Shown piece after piece: positions 46,011 to 57,595 of a DNA stretch of 64,000 nt. Source of the DNA: Wyeomyia smithii (lineage: Eukaryota; Arthropoda; Insecta; Diptera; Culicidae); contig NC_073694.1 in the NCBI RefSeq assembly GCF_029784165.1, positions 46,657,674-46,721,673 of the forward strand, given 5' to 3'. Made by a program: the position numbers and the translations under genes. Each line of letters begins with the position of its first letter. Positions within the stretch are counted from its first letter, which is position 1. The notes under the pieces were generated by a model. It saw nothing but the letters and a program-made list of their open reading frames with translations. It searched no databases and was not told the origin of the DNA.

Positions 46011-48090
46011 GACACATTCTACCGTGACGTTACAACGTTTTGACTATTCTGTTGACATAATTTTCATTCTGACTTGATTTTTTTTTTCAAGAAACCCTTC
46101 AGAATTATTACAGATTTGGAAAGTACTCAAAATTTCCTATAGGCATGATGCATGAGACATTTGTTTATTTTGTTTATATCACTTTGGGGAGTGAAAATGA
46201 AGCGTGGCGTTACAACGCGCGAGAAATTGAGGCGTCCGGACTTTTCTTACGAAAGTCAATAACTCTGTCCTGTTTGGAATTTTATAACGATTTCTTTTTC
46301 CATGATTTTCTAACAAATAATAATCGAACATTTAGCCGTGTTTAGAGTGCCGATAACTGGTAACATATATTTTTGAGAAGCTTTTATTTTTCGTGACGTT
46401 ACAACGCTCATTTTCTAGCAAGGGGTATTCTTTCTCAGTTGTAACGTCACGAAAATATGAAATAACATAAACTATGGAACAAATTTACTTTGGCGTTAAA
46501 TATTTGAAAATGCAGAACCAAACTCAAATTTGAGGATTTTTGGTGAAGGAATGTGAGTTATGATGATGGCAACTCTTTTCGTTACGTCACGTTACGTAAT
46601 TTAGATAACCTTCACATTCGGCGGATTGGCTTGAACGACGCAGACGAAGTCTCTAGCATCAGTAATTTCATCGATACGGTCACCTTGCGCCGACGGTTCC
46701 TTTCCTTTGGGAACATTCGCATGTTACGTAACGCTGGCAATTTTCAATACTCCTCCAGATGGCAATTTTCAATACTCCCCCATCTTCACGTAACGCAATT
46801 TTGCATGGTGGCTTCACGTAGAGTAACACTTCGCTGAATACCCCCCATCCTCTCAGCGTGTTTTGTAATATACGAATGTTCCCTTATAACCATTTTTGCT
46901 TTTCCACCAATTGCATTGCAAATACCCGTTCCGTGAGAAGTGCGAAAAAATTTCCTTGTGAAACTTTTATTGTACTTCTTGGCTAGGTGTTCGAGCATTC
47001 GCAGCATATACACTAAAGTCGCTTTTTACGCGAGGGATACGTGTCGCGTAAAAAAAAACCGCGAAAAAAAACCGCGTAAGTTCCGGAATCCGCGTAAAAA
47101 AAACCGCGTAAATTCCGGAATCCGCGTAAAAAAAACCGCGTAAATTCCGGAATCCGCGTAAAAAAAATCATCGTTAATTTTACATTCCGAGTGAAGGAGA
47201 ACCGAAATCCGCGTAAAAAATAACCGCGTTAATTCCGGAATCCGCGTAAAAAAACCGCGTAAATTCCGGAATCCGCGAAAAAAAGAACCGCGTAAATTCC
47301 GGAGTCCGCGTAAAAAAAACCCATCGTTAATTTCGCATTCCGAGTGAAGGGGAACCGAAATCCGGGGTTAAAAAAAATACCGCGTAAATTCCGGAATCCG
47401 CGTAAAAAAACCGCGTAAATTCCGGAATCCGCGTAAAAAAGCCGCGTTAAAAAAACCCGCGTAAAAAGCGACCTAGTGTATTGGTATTCAAACTTGCTGG
47501 TTGCTCCATCACTTTCAGTTTGAGTTTCAGACAAAAGTTACCTAGATGTTAATATGAATTTATTAAATTAATTCCCGCATAATTTTAAATAATGGTCATT
47601 GTAAAATTTGAAAAACAAAAAAATCTCAGCATTTAGCAACATTATCGCATTTAAAGCACCCGAAAAATAAGCTTATTTTGGAAAGAAGAAAATAAGAAAA
47701 AAAAGTCTAATTGTTTCTGGGAAAGGAGCTAGACCTGAGTAAGAAAATCTAATTTGTATAATGGCTGTGTCTAAAACCATGTAGAAACTTGTGGATGACC
47801 CGTAATAACTAAATGAACTAAAATATGAAGATTTTTTAGATTACTCATGGATGACCCACAGTTTAATGATTAAAAACATTACCTCATTTTACAAAATTTA
47901 TTCTCAGTTATATAACAAATGTGACGTAGAATAATTGAGTCGCATCAAGTATGTTATCAGACATAGATGAATACCATATGGGGAGAAAAAGTTATTTCGT
48001 GACGTTACAACGCAACCTAAACCCAGTTGTAACTTAAGTTGCATTCAATCTAGCTAAGGTCTTTTAGTGTCAAATCAATAGTATTACGCT
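46011..48090. repeat. ~2-kb dispersed repeat with CGTGACGTTACAACG boxes, copy B
   Basis: Same order of blocks as 31570-33345: CCGTGACGTTACAACG at 46021, GCGTGGCGTTACAACGCG at 46203, an inverted pair of the box near 46391 and 46437. It continues with AATGCAGAACCAAACTCAA at 46509, GGGAACATTCGCATGTTACG at 46709, CATGGATGACCCACAG at 47845 and CGTGACGTTACAACGC at 47999. The difference from copy A is a MITE inserted at 47009-47480 and a 24-bp tandem pair at 46735-46785. Frames are not coding. Confidence 0.8.
47009..47480. mobile_element. MITE filled with a CGCGTAAA minisatellite
   Basis: Ends TACACTAAAGTCGCTTTTTA and the reverse complement of AAAAGCGACCTAGTGTA pair over about 23 bp, flanked by TA. 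The interior is a tandem array of a roughly 30-bp unit (CGCGTAAATTCCGGAATC plus an A-rich part). It is organised in higher-order blocks of about 155 bp, separated by ATCGTTAATTTTACATTCCG-type spacers (47166, 47320). The 101-residue minus frame here is the array translated. Confidence 0.88.
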
Positions 48091-48361
48091 AAAATACCCC
48101 TTAACAGTTTACCTCTTCAATATGATAACCATAAAACCATACATTACTCAAAAAAATGAACATTTTTGCACAGGTTATAGCACAGACTAACAAACAAGTT
48201 TTCAATTAAATCATCGTTCGGATCATACCAAAACTTAACGATAGTAACACTAGCACCATTTGCTGCCATGTTCACGCTGCGTCTTGTATTTAGACATCAG
48301 CGCTAGTGTACGTGCATTTGTCACATTGGGAACCACAAAACTGCCGCTAGCGACACCGCAA
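48091..48361. other. Stretch without recognised features
   Basis: No gene or element recognised. Confidence 0.45.
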
Positions 48362-48499
48362 GGGACCGTCGTTATAGAGAAATGTCGCAATAAAAAAAAA
48401 TATTTGTTATTGATATAAGGTAGAAGGGACCTTTGAGAATGTCGCTATAGAGAGATTCGTCGTTATATGAATCGTCGTAATAGAGGGATTCTACTGTAT
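48362..48499 (-). mobile_element. Partial pogo/mariner-like MITE
   Basis: Read on the minus strand, the end is TACAGTAGAATCCCTCTATT followed by ACGACG, with a second ATAACGACG unit. A related GTCGTTATAGAGAAATGTCG lies at 48367. CAGTAGAATCCCTCTATAACG-type ends belong to Tc1/mariner/pogo MITEs. The far end is ill defined. Confidence 0.55.
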
Positions 48500-48700
48500 T
48501 AGCCCTATGTAAAAGTTGCGAGTCCTGTGTAAATTTTGCGAAAATGGGTCCATTTTGGCATGTTTTTTTTAATGGCTATAAAATAGTGTGGTTTAATTCC
48601 CACAACCTTGATTTTAATAGCTACTCTTGTAGAGCATGCCAAAATGGACTCATTTCCGCAAAAAAAAACAAGAAAACATAGGACTTTTACATAGGACTGT
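48500..48700. mobile_element. ~200-bp hairpin MITE
   Basis: Arms 48503-48560 and 48638-48698 are inverted copies sharing CCTATGTAAAAGT and ATGGGTCCATTTTGGCATG (with ATGGACTCATTTTGGC variation). It adjoins the preceding MITE without spacer. Confidence 0.72.
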
Positions 48701-50111
48701 TATGCGAATAGCGACAGAAAACTTGTGTGAGATTTTACGGCAGCGTCCCAGACAGTATTGTCGCGCGGTGACTATTATTCGATTGGAAATTGAAATGATT
48801 GTTTTTAGTGGCGATAGAGATAGATTCCAGTGTTACGTCTGTTAGTCAGTGGTAATAGGTTAGTTATTTTTATTACATGTTATCTTTGATGTTCACTAAA
48901 CAATCGTGAATGGTTTTATAGCGAAACCTAAAAGTCCCTTTGATTACAGTGTTAAGTCCCACGCCACCATTTCATACAATCCCTTGGGCTGTTTTCCTGG
49001 TAGTATTTTAGTATCTAAGACACTGTTTGTTTTACTTCAGTGCACCTGGTGGTCAGATATGGAAAGCTTTGACAGCAATTTAGCGATAAATTCGTTATGA
49101 CTCATTTTGTTTCAAAGAAGTTGTACTTGAGGAAGGTCGCGAACCGGAACTTAATTTTGGACACCCACCTCACAAATCCGCCATGGTCAAGTTTTGAAAT
49201 CGCTAAGTTGTTGAAATTGGTTTAACCAATCGTGTGCAGTGTTTTCAAACATTTTCTTGAGCGGCATACTATCAATCGACAGGATCATAGCAAACGTCGT
49301 AGTGAAACCAAGAATTGGAAGCTACATTTCAAGATGTTGGAAACGATTAGGGTGAACCCACAGCTGTCGGACTATGATGAAGGTTTTCCGGAATTATTTT
49401 GCATCACGAGACAAAATTCGTTCACTCAACCAGTCATCTTTAAATATTCAGGGATTAAAGTAATACATATTATTGAACTGTTACCGTGATTTCCATATCT
49501 CAATGCACCAATCATCCTCTAAGCTCTACTCATAAGATCTAGTTTAACGTGCGAAGCAAGTTTTTTGTGTGTGCGAAAACTCAGATTTTCTTCATATTCC
49601 TCCGATTTCACCTCCTTTGGATGCTACAGAAGCGTCTGTTTCAACATTAAGGCCCAGCATTTCCAAATTGGTCGCAAATTCCGATATGTATAGATTGTAG
49701 CCAAAGCCGAGCTTTTTGAGCCACTACTTCGGGCTAGGAACCTATAGTTTCCGAGCTTGGACGTTTGTTACTTCCTTGTTCTTGGCAACACTTTTTATAG
49801 TTACATCATCTTCGAACTATCGCCCGAATATATTGGACTCCAATTTGCTCATCAATTGTCACTATTGCTAGTGCGAAATAAGCATGTATGGGTGAGGGTT
49901 CCGACGCTTCCTCTCTAAGTGAATACTTTGACTGAGGATCGCTCATTTAATGCTATGAATCCTTGAAAGAAAGGTACACTGCGAAAAAGGAACTATGTAG
50001 TAAATGGATGCTTTGGGTATCGTGCACGTGATTTTACCGTCGTATTCTACTGTTCGTTGCGATTCGGTGACTTTTGGACTTTTGAAGTGTCCTTCACGTT
50101 TTCGTGCATTT
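48701..50111. other. Stretch with one copy of the 50-bp motif
   Basis: The 50-bp dispersed motif is at 48950-49012, minus orientation. The open frame 49232-49489 (85 residues) has no known motif. Nothing else recognised. Confidence 0.45.
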
Positions 50112-50125
50112 TGCACAAAACATAT

Positions 50126-50472
50126 TTTTTTTATTCTCGCTTATTTTCCGTCGGTCTAGTTCCGCCACTGTTGTGGTCAATCACCGACGCCCAGGGAGGC
50201 GACTCCACACCCAGGACCCTAACTCACGACCCGTTTATTAACGGACCGGCGCCAACGGCTTTACTTCCTCATGCGATGGAAGGCGTGATCCCAGAGATTT
50301 TTCGCCTCAGAAAATCTCCCGGTGTCGGCTAGGATTGAATCTAGACCAGTTGGGTTGGTTGTGAGTGGATCACGCCACCTCACAACCATCGACACCTATG
50401 TCGGCGGTGAGATTCGAACCCAGGCGTCGAGCGTGGTTGGCGGAGACGTTACCAACCACGCTATGCCCCCGC
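50126..50472 (-). mobile_element. tRNA-derived SINE family 1, minus copy
   Basis: Reverse complement of the SINE at 11212-11564, full length with both pol III boxes. The exact 14-bp target duplication TGCACAAAACATAT lies at 50112-50125 and 50473-50486, which suggests a young insertion. Confidence 0.95.
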
Positions 50473-50486
50473 TGCACAAAACATAT

Positions 50487-51539
50487 GCTAAAATTAAGTT
50501 TTTTGACACTCGGGCCGAAAAATTTGGGTGTCACCCCATTCCCTTGGATGTCACTGCCACCAGGTTACAGTGAAATCATCTTATCATCGAAAATTTTGAG
50601 AGTTAGCTCGTTAATTTTTAATTGCACTTAATCCACAAACAAACAGACCTACCACTCCATAGAAAATTCTAAGAAAATTGCGGTTCCGACTAACTTGTGC
50701 GACACCTACTGGACATATTCCGTAAAAGATAAACTGCCAGCCTTTCTGCTATTTTGGTAGCACAGCGCGCGACAACTGTCAACTGAGTTCAAAGGGAATA
50801 AGCACATTAGAGCCACCATCGCTGCGGCAGGAGTATTCTACATAACTAAAATTCATTTGAACTGACCGTTATTTTGATCCACGAAAATAAATTTCGTGGT
50901 ACGTCTGCTTATCTGTGCTGAATCTACACATTGTGGAAAATTTGGTTGAGATTTTACTCTTCGGAGAAAATTCATATAATTTTCGAGGATTTAACCTCGA
51001 TCTCCACCTAATTGATAAAACGTTCGTTCTACTGATAGAAAACACGACTCATACTGTGCATTGAGTTCCAGATTTTCGTGGTACGAGCGCAAAATTATTT
51101 CGCAGTGATTGCACATCAGCTTGGGAAACGTACTCAATGTAAACAATACAAATTGAATTGATTTTACCTTAAGTTTTAATAATTAATAATACCAATTTTA
51201 GCTATTGACTACGTCTTTGTTTTCTATACTAGATTACACTTTGTGAAAATGAAAATGAAACTGGCAAATGTTGCGTCAGATTTCAAACGGTTATAGCAAG
51301 CGAACGACTTAATGCATCTTAGTCATTTATATTTCGGTGGATAGATAGAATGTGTAACAATTTTTTGATATTATGTTCAACATTGTTGCTTTACTGCTTA
51401 ATGGTGGAAAAAGGTGAAAAGTACCAAGGTCAAGCTTTCCCATACATTTCCCTTGTTCTTGGCTTGCTTCCCAAGCACAGATAACAATAACATGGACGAA
51501 ATAAATTCCACTGCCTACATATTTTGACTCAACAAAGTG
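50487..51539. other. Stretch without recognised features
   Basis: Open frames are short and no repeats were recognised. Confidence 0.45.
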
Positions 51540-51936
51540 TTTTGGTTTGTTTGTCTTTGTCTAAGCTGCGTGGCCACGCCTTAATGGTAAAAATCGACGC
51601 TGAGCTCGATACAAAAGACTGCGTGTGGAAAATTCAGCTTCAGTTTAGTTTGTTCCACAATAGCGAGTGCGGTGCAGCTGTCAAAGCTTTGCGACATTGA
51701 GAAACGAGAGCTGCATACGAGTCAACTTCCAGGCACCGCGGAGCATGTTACCTGTATTCTGCACACGGCAGCAATAATAACCATTGTACGCTGCAGGATA
51801 TTTTGCTGGCACAGCTGCTGGAGGGCACAGCGGAGAGCAAATTTTATACGCGGCCAACAGAATAATCTATGCTACCGGTGGTGCTGTGATCATCAGCATT
51901 CTGTAGCATACATTTCGAGCTGAAGATTACGAAATC

Positions 51937-51952
51937 GGTTCTTTTTAGAACT
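51937..51952 (+). promoter_or_regulatory. Histone-like 3' stem-loop, unit 1
   Basis: GGTTCTTTTTAGAACT: six-base stem (the outer pair is G-U) and four-base T loop. Metazoan replication-dependent histone mRNAs end in GGYYYT-TTYY-ARRRCC. Position is about 50 bases past the unit's last open frame. Confidence 0.6.
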
Positions 51953-52712
51953 ATAAAATGATACTATAAAATAAGAGTTATAAGAATTTTCACAACTACT
52001 ACTAGTGTGAAATGTTCATCTATTTCTAAATAATCATTTTTACAATAACGACCAGGGCGCACCAGAGATAAACAGTAGTGTCGCTTATGAATAGTTTATC
52101 ACAACAAGATATAACCCACATTTCAAGAATTTACACTGCTAAATTGAGTGATTTTTCGGTTTAATTGTTTGTTTGTGTTCACTCGAACACCGTTATCAGT
52201 CAAATATTAGCAACGAAAATTAGTTAATCTAAGAACCAGAGTGATTTTCGCAGCGGGAAAGCAAAAACTTTCTTTTGATGCTTATGAAAATCACTCAGTA
52301 GTATTGAAGATGTATTGGTTTGTTTCTCTTTCTTTCTATAAGCTACGTGACCACGCCTTAATTGTAAAAATCGACGCTGAACTCGATACAAAAGATTGTG
52401 TGTGGAAAATTCAGCTTCAGTTTAGTTTGTTCCACAATAGCGAGTGCGGTGCAGCTGTTGAAGCTTCGCGACATTGAGAAACGAGAGCTGCATACGAGTC
52501 AACTTCCAGGCACCGCGGAGCATGTTCCTTTATTCTGCACACGGCAGCAACAGTTACCATCGTACGCTGCAGGATATTTTGCTGGCACAGCTGCTGGAGG
52601 ACACAGCGGAGAGCAAATTTTATACGCGGCCAACAGAATAATCGATGCTACCGGTGGTGCTGTGATCATCAGCATTCTGTAGCATACATTTCGAGCTGAA
52701 GATTACGAAATC

Positions 52713-52728
52713 GGTTCTTTTTAGAACT
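52713..52728 (+). promoter_or_regulatory. Histone-like 3' stem-loop, unit 2
   Basis: GGTTCTTTTTAGAACT, same as unit 1, followed at about 20 bases by the purine-rich GATGAAGATAAGAG, similar to a histone downstream element. Confidence 0.6.
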
Positions 52729-53484
52729 ATAAGATGATGAAGATAAGAGTTATAAGAATTTTCACAACTACTACTAGTGTGAAATGTTCATCTATTTCTA
52801 AATAATCATTTTTACAATAACGACAAGGGCGCACCAGAGATAAACGGTAGTGTTACCTATGAATAGTTTATCACAACAAGATATAACCATCATTTCAAGA
52901 ATTTTTACTGCTAAATTGAGTGATTTTCCGGTTTAATTGTTTGTTTGTGTTCACTCGAACGCCGTTATCAGTTAAATATTAGCATCGAAAATTAGTTAAT
53001 CTAAGAACCAGAGTGATTTTTGCATCGGGAAAGCAAAAACTTTCTTTTGATGCTTATGAAAATAACTCAATGGTATTGAAGATGTTTTGGTTTGTTTCTC
53101 TTTCATTCTATAAGCTATGTGGCCACGCCTTAATGATAAAAATCTACGCTGAACTCGATACAAAAGACTGCGTGTGGAAAATTCAGCTTCAGTTTAGTTT
53201 GTTCCACAATAGCGAGTGCGGTGCAGCTGTTGAAGCTTCGCGACATTGAGAAACGAGAGCTGCATACGAGTCAACTTCCAGGCACCGCGGAGCATGTTCC
53301 TTTATTCTGCACACGGCAGCAACAGTTACCGTCGTACGCTGCAGGATATTTTGCTGGCACAGCTGCTGGAGGGCACAGAGGAGAGCAAATTTTATACGCG
53401 ACCAACAAAATAATCGCTGCTACCGGTGGTGGTGTGAGCATCAGCGTTCTATAGCATACATTTCGAGCTGAAGATTACGAAATC

Positions 53485-53500
53485 GGTTCTTTTTAGAACT
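53485..53500 (+). promoter_or_regulatory. Histone-like 3' stem-loop, unit 3
   Basis: GGTTCTTTTTAGAACT, followed by GATGAAGATAAGAG as in unit 2. Confidence 0.6.
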
Positions 53501-53670
53501 ATAAGGTGATGAAGATAAGAGTTATGAGAATTTTCACAACTACTACTAGTGTGAAATGTTCATCTATTTCTAAATAATCATTTTTACAATAACGACCAGG
53601 GCGCACGAGAGATAAACGGTAGTGTCGCTTATGAATAGTCTAATTAATAGGACTACCAACGAGCAAAACC

Positions 53671-53710
53671 GGTCCTTTTCAGGACCCCAAAATCGTCAAA
53701 AGAAGAGTTG
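53671..53710 (+). promoter_or_regulatory. Canonical histone 3' stem-loop and downstream element
   Basis: GGTCCTTTTCAGGACC at 53671-53686 has a perfect six-base stem and TTTC loop. CCAAAA follows, and then the purine-rich CAAAAGAAGAG at 53697-53707, which fits the histone downstream element that pairs with U7 snRNA. There is no histone coding sequence directly upstream: the tandem array breaks off at about 53640. It is therefore the orphan 3' end of a histone gene or pseudogene. Confidence 0.75.
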
Positions 53711-53747
53711 GTTTTGAATTTCTCTCTTACCACATAAATATATATTT

Positions 53748-53808
53748 GGTCCTACGTCACCATTTCATACAACCCCTAGGGCTGTACACCTTGTAGTTTT
53801 TTATAATA
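53748..53808 (-). repeat. 50-bp dispersed motif, copy 3, next to array 1
   Basis: GTCCTACGTCACCATTTCAT followed by ACAACCCCTAGGGCTGTACA and CCTTGTAG. It lies about 100 bp past the first array, as copy 4 does past the second array in inverted orientation. Confidence 0.8.
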
Positions 53809-54429
53809 ATACACAATACCAGCCAAAAGGTTTCTACAAGGTACGAAGGTTGCACCCTAAAGGACAACGAAGTGTACGTGAAGATGGGTTATGAGCAGCT
53901 TCCAAATTCCATTATATAAAAGATGTTGGATATCGTCATCGTAGCATTTTTGATCGACTTAATAGATTTTCATGGTCTTACTTTTCAAATGGTTTGTCAT
54001 TGAATGGATGCTATTTAAATTATAAATTCGATATGATAATATAAGTTTTCATCGAATTATATAATGTCAAATATGGTGCTGTAAGAAACTGGGGCCAATT
54101 TTTTCCAGTGCATAGAACATCAAAAACTAAATATCAAATTCCAAAACATAAAGTATCGGAGTTAAACAGAGCAGGAACATGCAAGCAGCATCCGATACCT
54201 CATGACGATAGGAGCATTATTGCTTTTGCAAACTTTTTCATTAATACACTCTCTGTTATTGCTGGGGTGCATAAAAATAAATTATGCTGATAAATGTACC
54301 ACCCTGCAGCACCTTTCGCCACTCCCGTCACTTTCTCAACCAACCTGGCAACTCATATAATGGCACATAATGATCCTCGTTCTACGGGGTGAGTTTACCG
54401 TTGCCCAGAAGGTCTCGATAATGTTACAT
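53809..54429. other. Stretch without recognised features
   Basis: Short frames only. Confidence 0.45.
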
Positions 54430-55071
54430 GTTCACGTTCGATGATTAATGAGCAACTCCAGTTGTAGCCTCGGTTTCACCCCGTCTGTGTTGCGTTGCAT
54501 CACTACCCGGCTGCAATTGTTGGCTACATCTACTGCCGAACCTGACGCCGGGTATGTTGGCTGGTTGTAGTAATTGTTTGATTTTTTTTCGTCCTGTACG
54601 CCCCCTTGGTGAAGCGAATACTGGCCAGTGGCCAGTGCACCAGCGGATGCGGGAAATTCTCCGATTCTCTTCATAAAACCAATAAGCGTCGGTTAGGTCA
54701 TCACAGTGGAGGCCTCACAGAGGCGGTAATTGCGTTACTTTCACAGTCGAACCACGATTGTTGCTTTCGTCGTACGTGGATCAGCGCTCGGTTGTTGGTA
54801 TTGTGCCATATTTTTTATATCGTTCGATTCCGGCCGCCCGTTCGTTCGGTTATTTGATTGTCCTCAAACGATTTAGCCGATTTTCATTGTGGGTGCGTCA
54901 GGATGACGATTGTGTGACGTTTGTGCCGCCGACCCAGAGGATTGTTCGGTACGAGTGCGTGTTTTTGCATGGTTTGTCAAGTTTCTACCTTTTTGTGGGG
55001 ATCCGGTGTTCGGTGGACGCACTGTGGTCAATCGGCGTGCAGTTTCGTGGTTGTGTCGAATGCTTCCGTCG
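54430..55071 (+). other. GC-richer block, candidate untranslated exon
   Basis: Balanced composition, no element recognised, frames without motif. It ends at TCG followed by GTAAGC (55072), a good 5' splice site. The likeness to 23875-25603 suggests a second leader exon or alternative promoter of an unseen gene, but no coding exon supports this. Confidence 0.22.
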
Positions 55072-57073
55072 GTAAGCTGGATATATGTGAAAAAAGGGAA
55101 AAATAACACAAAATCGGATGCAGTTGTTTTGGTTTGGTGGATTGATTCGTGCCGTAACGGATATGTGAATTGGTTTAAACTTATTTTTTTACATCCATGG
55201 GTTCAGAAATTTATTTGATAACAAGGTGAAGTAGAATATGGTTTTAGTTATTAGGTTAGTGATTTAAAAGTTTTGATCAGAAAATTAGGCAGGGTTTTTC
55301 ACCTAGAAAAATGTTAAACCCTCACATAAAGTGCCTCTGATCGCACTACAAACGTCGATTGATTCAAATTAAACCGAGTTGTAAGCCACTTGTTAGCACT
55401 GCCACAAGGTGAAGCCGGGCTTCTGTTCTGGCCTCATACAAAATCTCGTGTTTCCACCCATCACCCGCCACCCCACATTTCCTATATTATCGCGTGCCAG
55501 TGCAGTCGAGCGACAGTGACTTTAGCAGTCGGCAAAGCATCGACGACGCCGAGCCAGGAATCTTAAGGTGTTTATTATTTTTATTTCCAGCCATATCCAA
55601 ATTTACATATGTACATCATTAGCAGGCATTATCGCCTCCGCTGTCGAGTTGAGAAAGGAAATTTCTCGCACGTTGAGTGGAAAAGTTTTCCCGCTGTGCT
55701 GTACACGTGGGGAATGAGTTTCTTGTAAATGGAAGATCCTCTGCAAAAGTGTTAGGAGGCAATTGTTTTGTTTACTTTATTTCATTATCACTTGAAGGCT
55801 TGGGCCGGGTTGCCAGTTTCTTGAGATTGATTTTAATGCTGCAATAGTTTGAATGACGCTTAAACAGCGACGCTGATTGGATAAAAAGGTAAGGTAAGAT
55901 GGTTCATCTGGTAACTCTCTTCCAAGAGTGAATTCTCCCAACAAGACTCAGGTTTCTTACCTTTCTGGTTGCCACAATTTCTCACAAACGTTAAGTATAT
56001 TTACTTGCTGATACGGAATAAATTAGCTGGGATCCAAGTTCCTGCTGTAAAGCACTGTAGCAAGTCAGCACTGATCTCCTTGGAAACAAACGTACGAAAG
56101 GATGAGCCGCTTGTTGGACTTTTTTGCCGTCTGTCTTGCTTCAAGTGAACCACTTCAGATTTCGAAGCCAGCGTAAGAACCGAATATGATATTTATCATC
56201 AAGGGAATATGTGCTTGAATTTATTTAGCACTCTTGTAGGACGTTTGCCAGAACTTTTCCCCATCGCTGAAGACAATAAACGGAGGCCGTCTTTTGCCTT
56301 TCGACTGCTCCGTACGCCCGGATTGCTACCCACGCAAAAGGGTTGTGCGGATTGAATTGGTTATGCATACAACGTCTTTGTTTGCTTCGTGTGTTTTATG
56401 GGTAATGATTTCTTTGCGCTCTGTTGCTCCATTAGTGTGCCACTGGAAGGGGGCGGGTGTCGACATGAGATGAAATTATTACATTATTTTTTGTTAAACA
56501 AGTTACGAGCGGGAAGAATCTTGAGAAACAACTTGCAGAATTTTGTATTCTGAAAATTTTTGTTATGTTTTTTTTTTTTGAGATAAAAAATTTCATTAAC
56601 CTGAATCAATGATATTACCCATATTAGTACGTTGGTTCGAGATTGCTGGGTTTTATTCAACAAAATTCATTCACGATAGAGAAATCGCAGGGCAGAACCT
56701 GCATAACAACAATTTAATGCAAGTTAGAAGCACTTTGTGGAATATTTCAAATTGTGGTAATTTGAGATTAATTGTTCAAATTGAAAATAATCAACCACTC
56801 GCTTGCAAGCATCCACTGCACAGATGTTACAAAGTAACGCTAACGCGGCAGTATAAAGCTGTTTTGAATATTTTCGACGAAGAACTACGAAAGGTCTGAA
56901 GGGATGTAAAATAAAACATAAAATAAAAGAACATGTAACAAAATTGGTTCAATTCCAAATGCTCATAATTTGGCTAGTTTTCAACAAGTTTCCTTGGTTT
57001 TTGTAGCAATCGATTGGAAAATAAGCTACGCGTCCAGTAAAGTGCGGAAAATTGTAAATATAGTACTATCAAA
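55072..57073. other. Stretch without recognised features
   Basis: Includes another GC-richer patch at 55490-55570. The 96-residue frame at 56609-56899 has no known motif. Confidence 0.4.
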
Positions 57074-57083
57074 AATGTCGAGT

Positions 57084-57430
57084 TGAGCGGGGGCCTAGTG
57101 TGGTTGGTAACGTCTCTGCCAACCACGCTCGACGCCTGGGTTCGAATCCCACCGCCGACATGGGTGTCGATGGTTGTGAGGTGGCGTGATCCACAACCAA
57201 CCCAACTGGTCTAGATTCAATCCTAGCCGACACTGGGAGATTTTCTGAGGCGAAAAATCTCTGGGATCACGCCTTCCATCGTATGACGAAGTAAAGCCGT
57301 TGGCGCCGGTCCGTTAATAAACGGGTCGTGAGTTAGGGACCTGGGTGTGGAGTCGCCTCCCTGGGCGTCGGTAATTGGCCACAACAGTGGCGGAAATAGA
57401 CCGACGAAAAATAAGCGAGAATAAAAAAAA
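57084..57430 (+). mobile_element. tRNA-derived SINE family 1, copy 3
   Basis: About 95% identical to 11212-11564, with a 5-bp deletion in the region GATCCACAACC. The target duplication ATGTCGAGT (57075-57083 and 57431-57439) extends into A residues. Confidence 0.93.
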
Positions 57431-57595
57431 ATGTCGAGTCTTGTTGACGACCAATCAAAGCGGAAAACAGGGCCACCACCTTGAAATCCAAGATGGCGAC
57501 TTTCGGCTACCAAACACCAAATACCGATAATATTTCCGAAAACGAGATGGTGCCAGAGACCGGAAATCAACTTCAGGCGCAATTTTGAATTTAAA

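Larger units (their letters stand above)
51540..53640 (+). repeat. Three ~770-bp tandem units with histone-type 3' stem-loops
   Basis: Three head-to-tail copies over 90% identical share GCAAAAACTTTCTTTTGATG, GGCACCGCGGAGCATGTT and GACCAGGGCGCACCAGAG. Spacing between stem-loops is 776 and 772 bp, and the first unit is 5'-truncated. In each unit a region ending GAAGCTTCGCGACATTG, then a frame reading RELHTSQLPGTAEHV, resembles the EASR, REIQTA and LPGELAKH blocks of histone H2B in the right order. The frame is broken and the flanks do not match H2B, so this is a hypothesis. No unit encodes a complete histone. The array is the inverted counterpart of 62090-64000. Confidence 0.7.

Noticed and set aside
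47040..47470. CRISPR-like array
   Set aside because: Spacers between CGCGTAAA units are themselves repeated and the array lies inside a TIR element in a eukaryotic genome.
47229..47534. 101-residue minus-strand repeat protein
   Set aside because: It is the translated minisatellite of the MITE.
53221..53454. Intact histone gene in the tandem units
   Set aside because: Only broken H2B-like blocks are visible, the length beyond LPG is wrong and stops are frequent; called a repeat with histone-like features instead.
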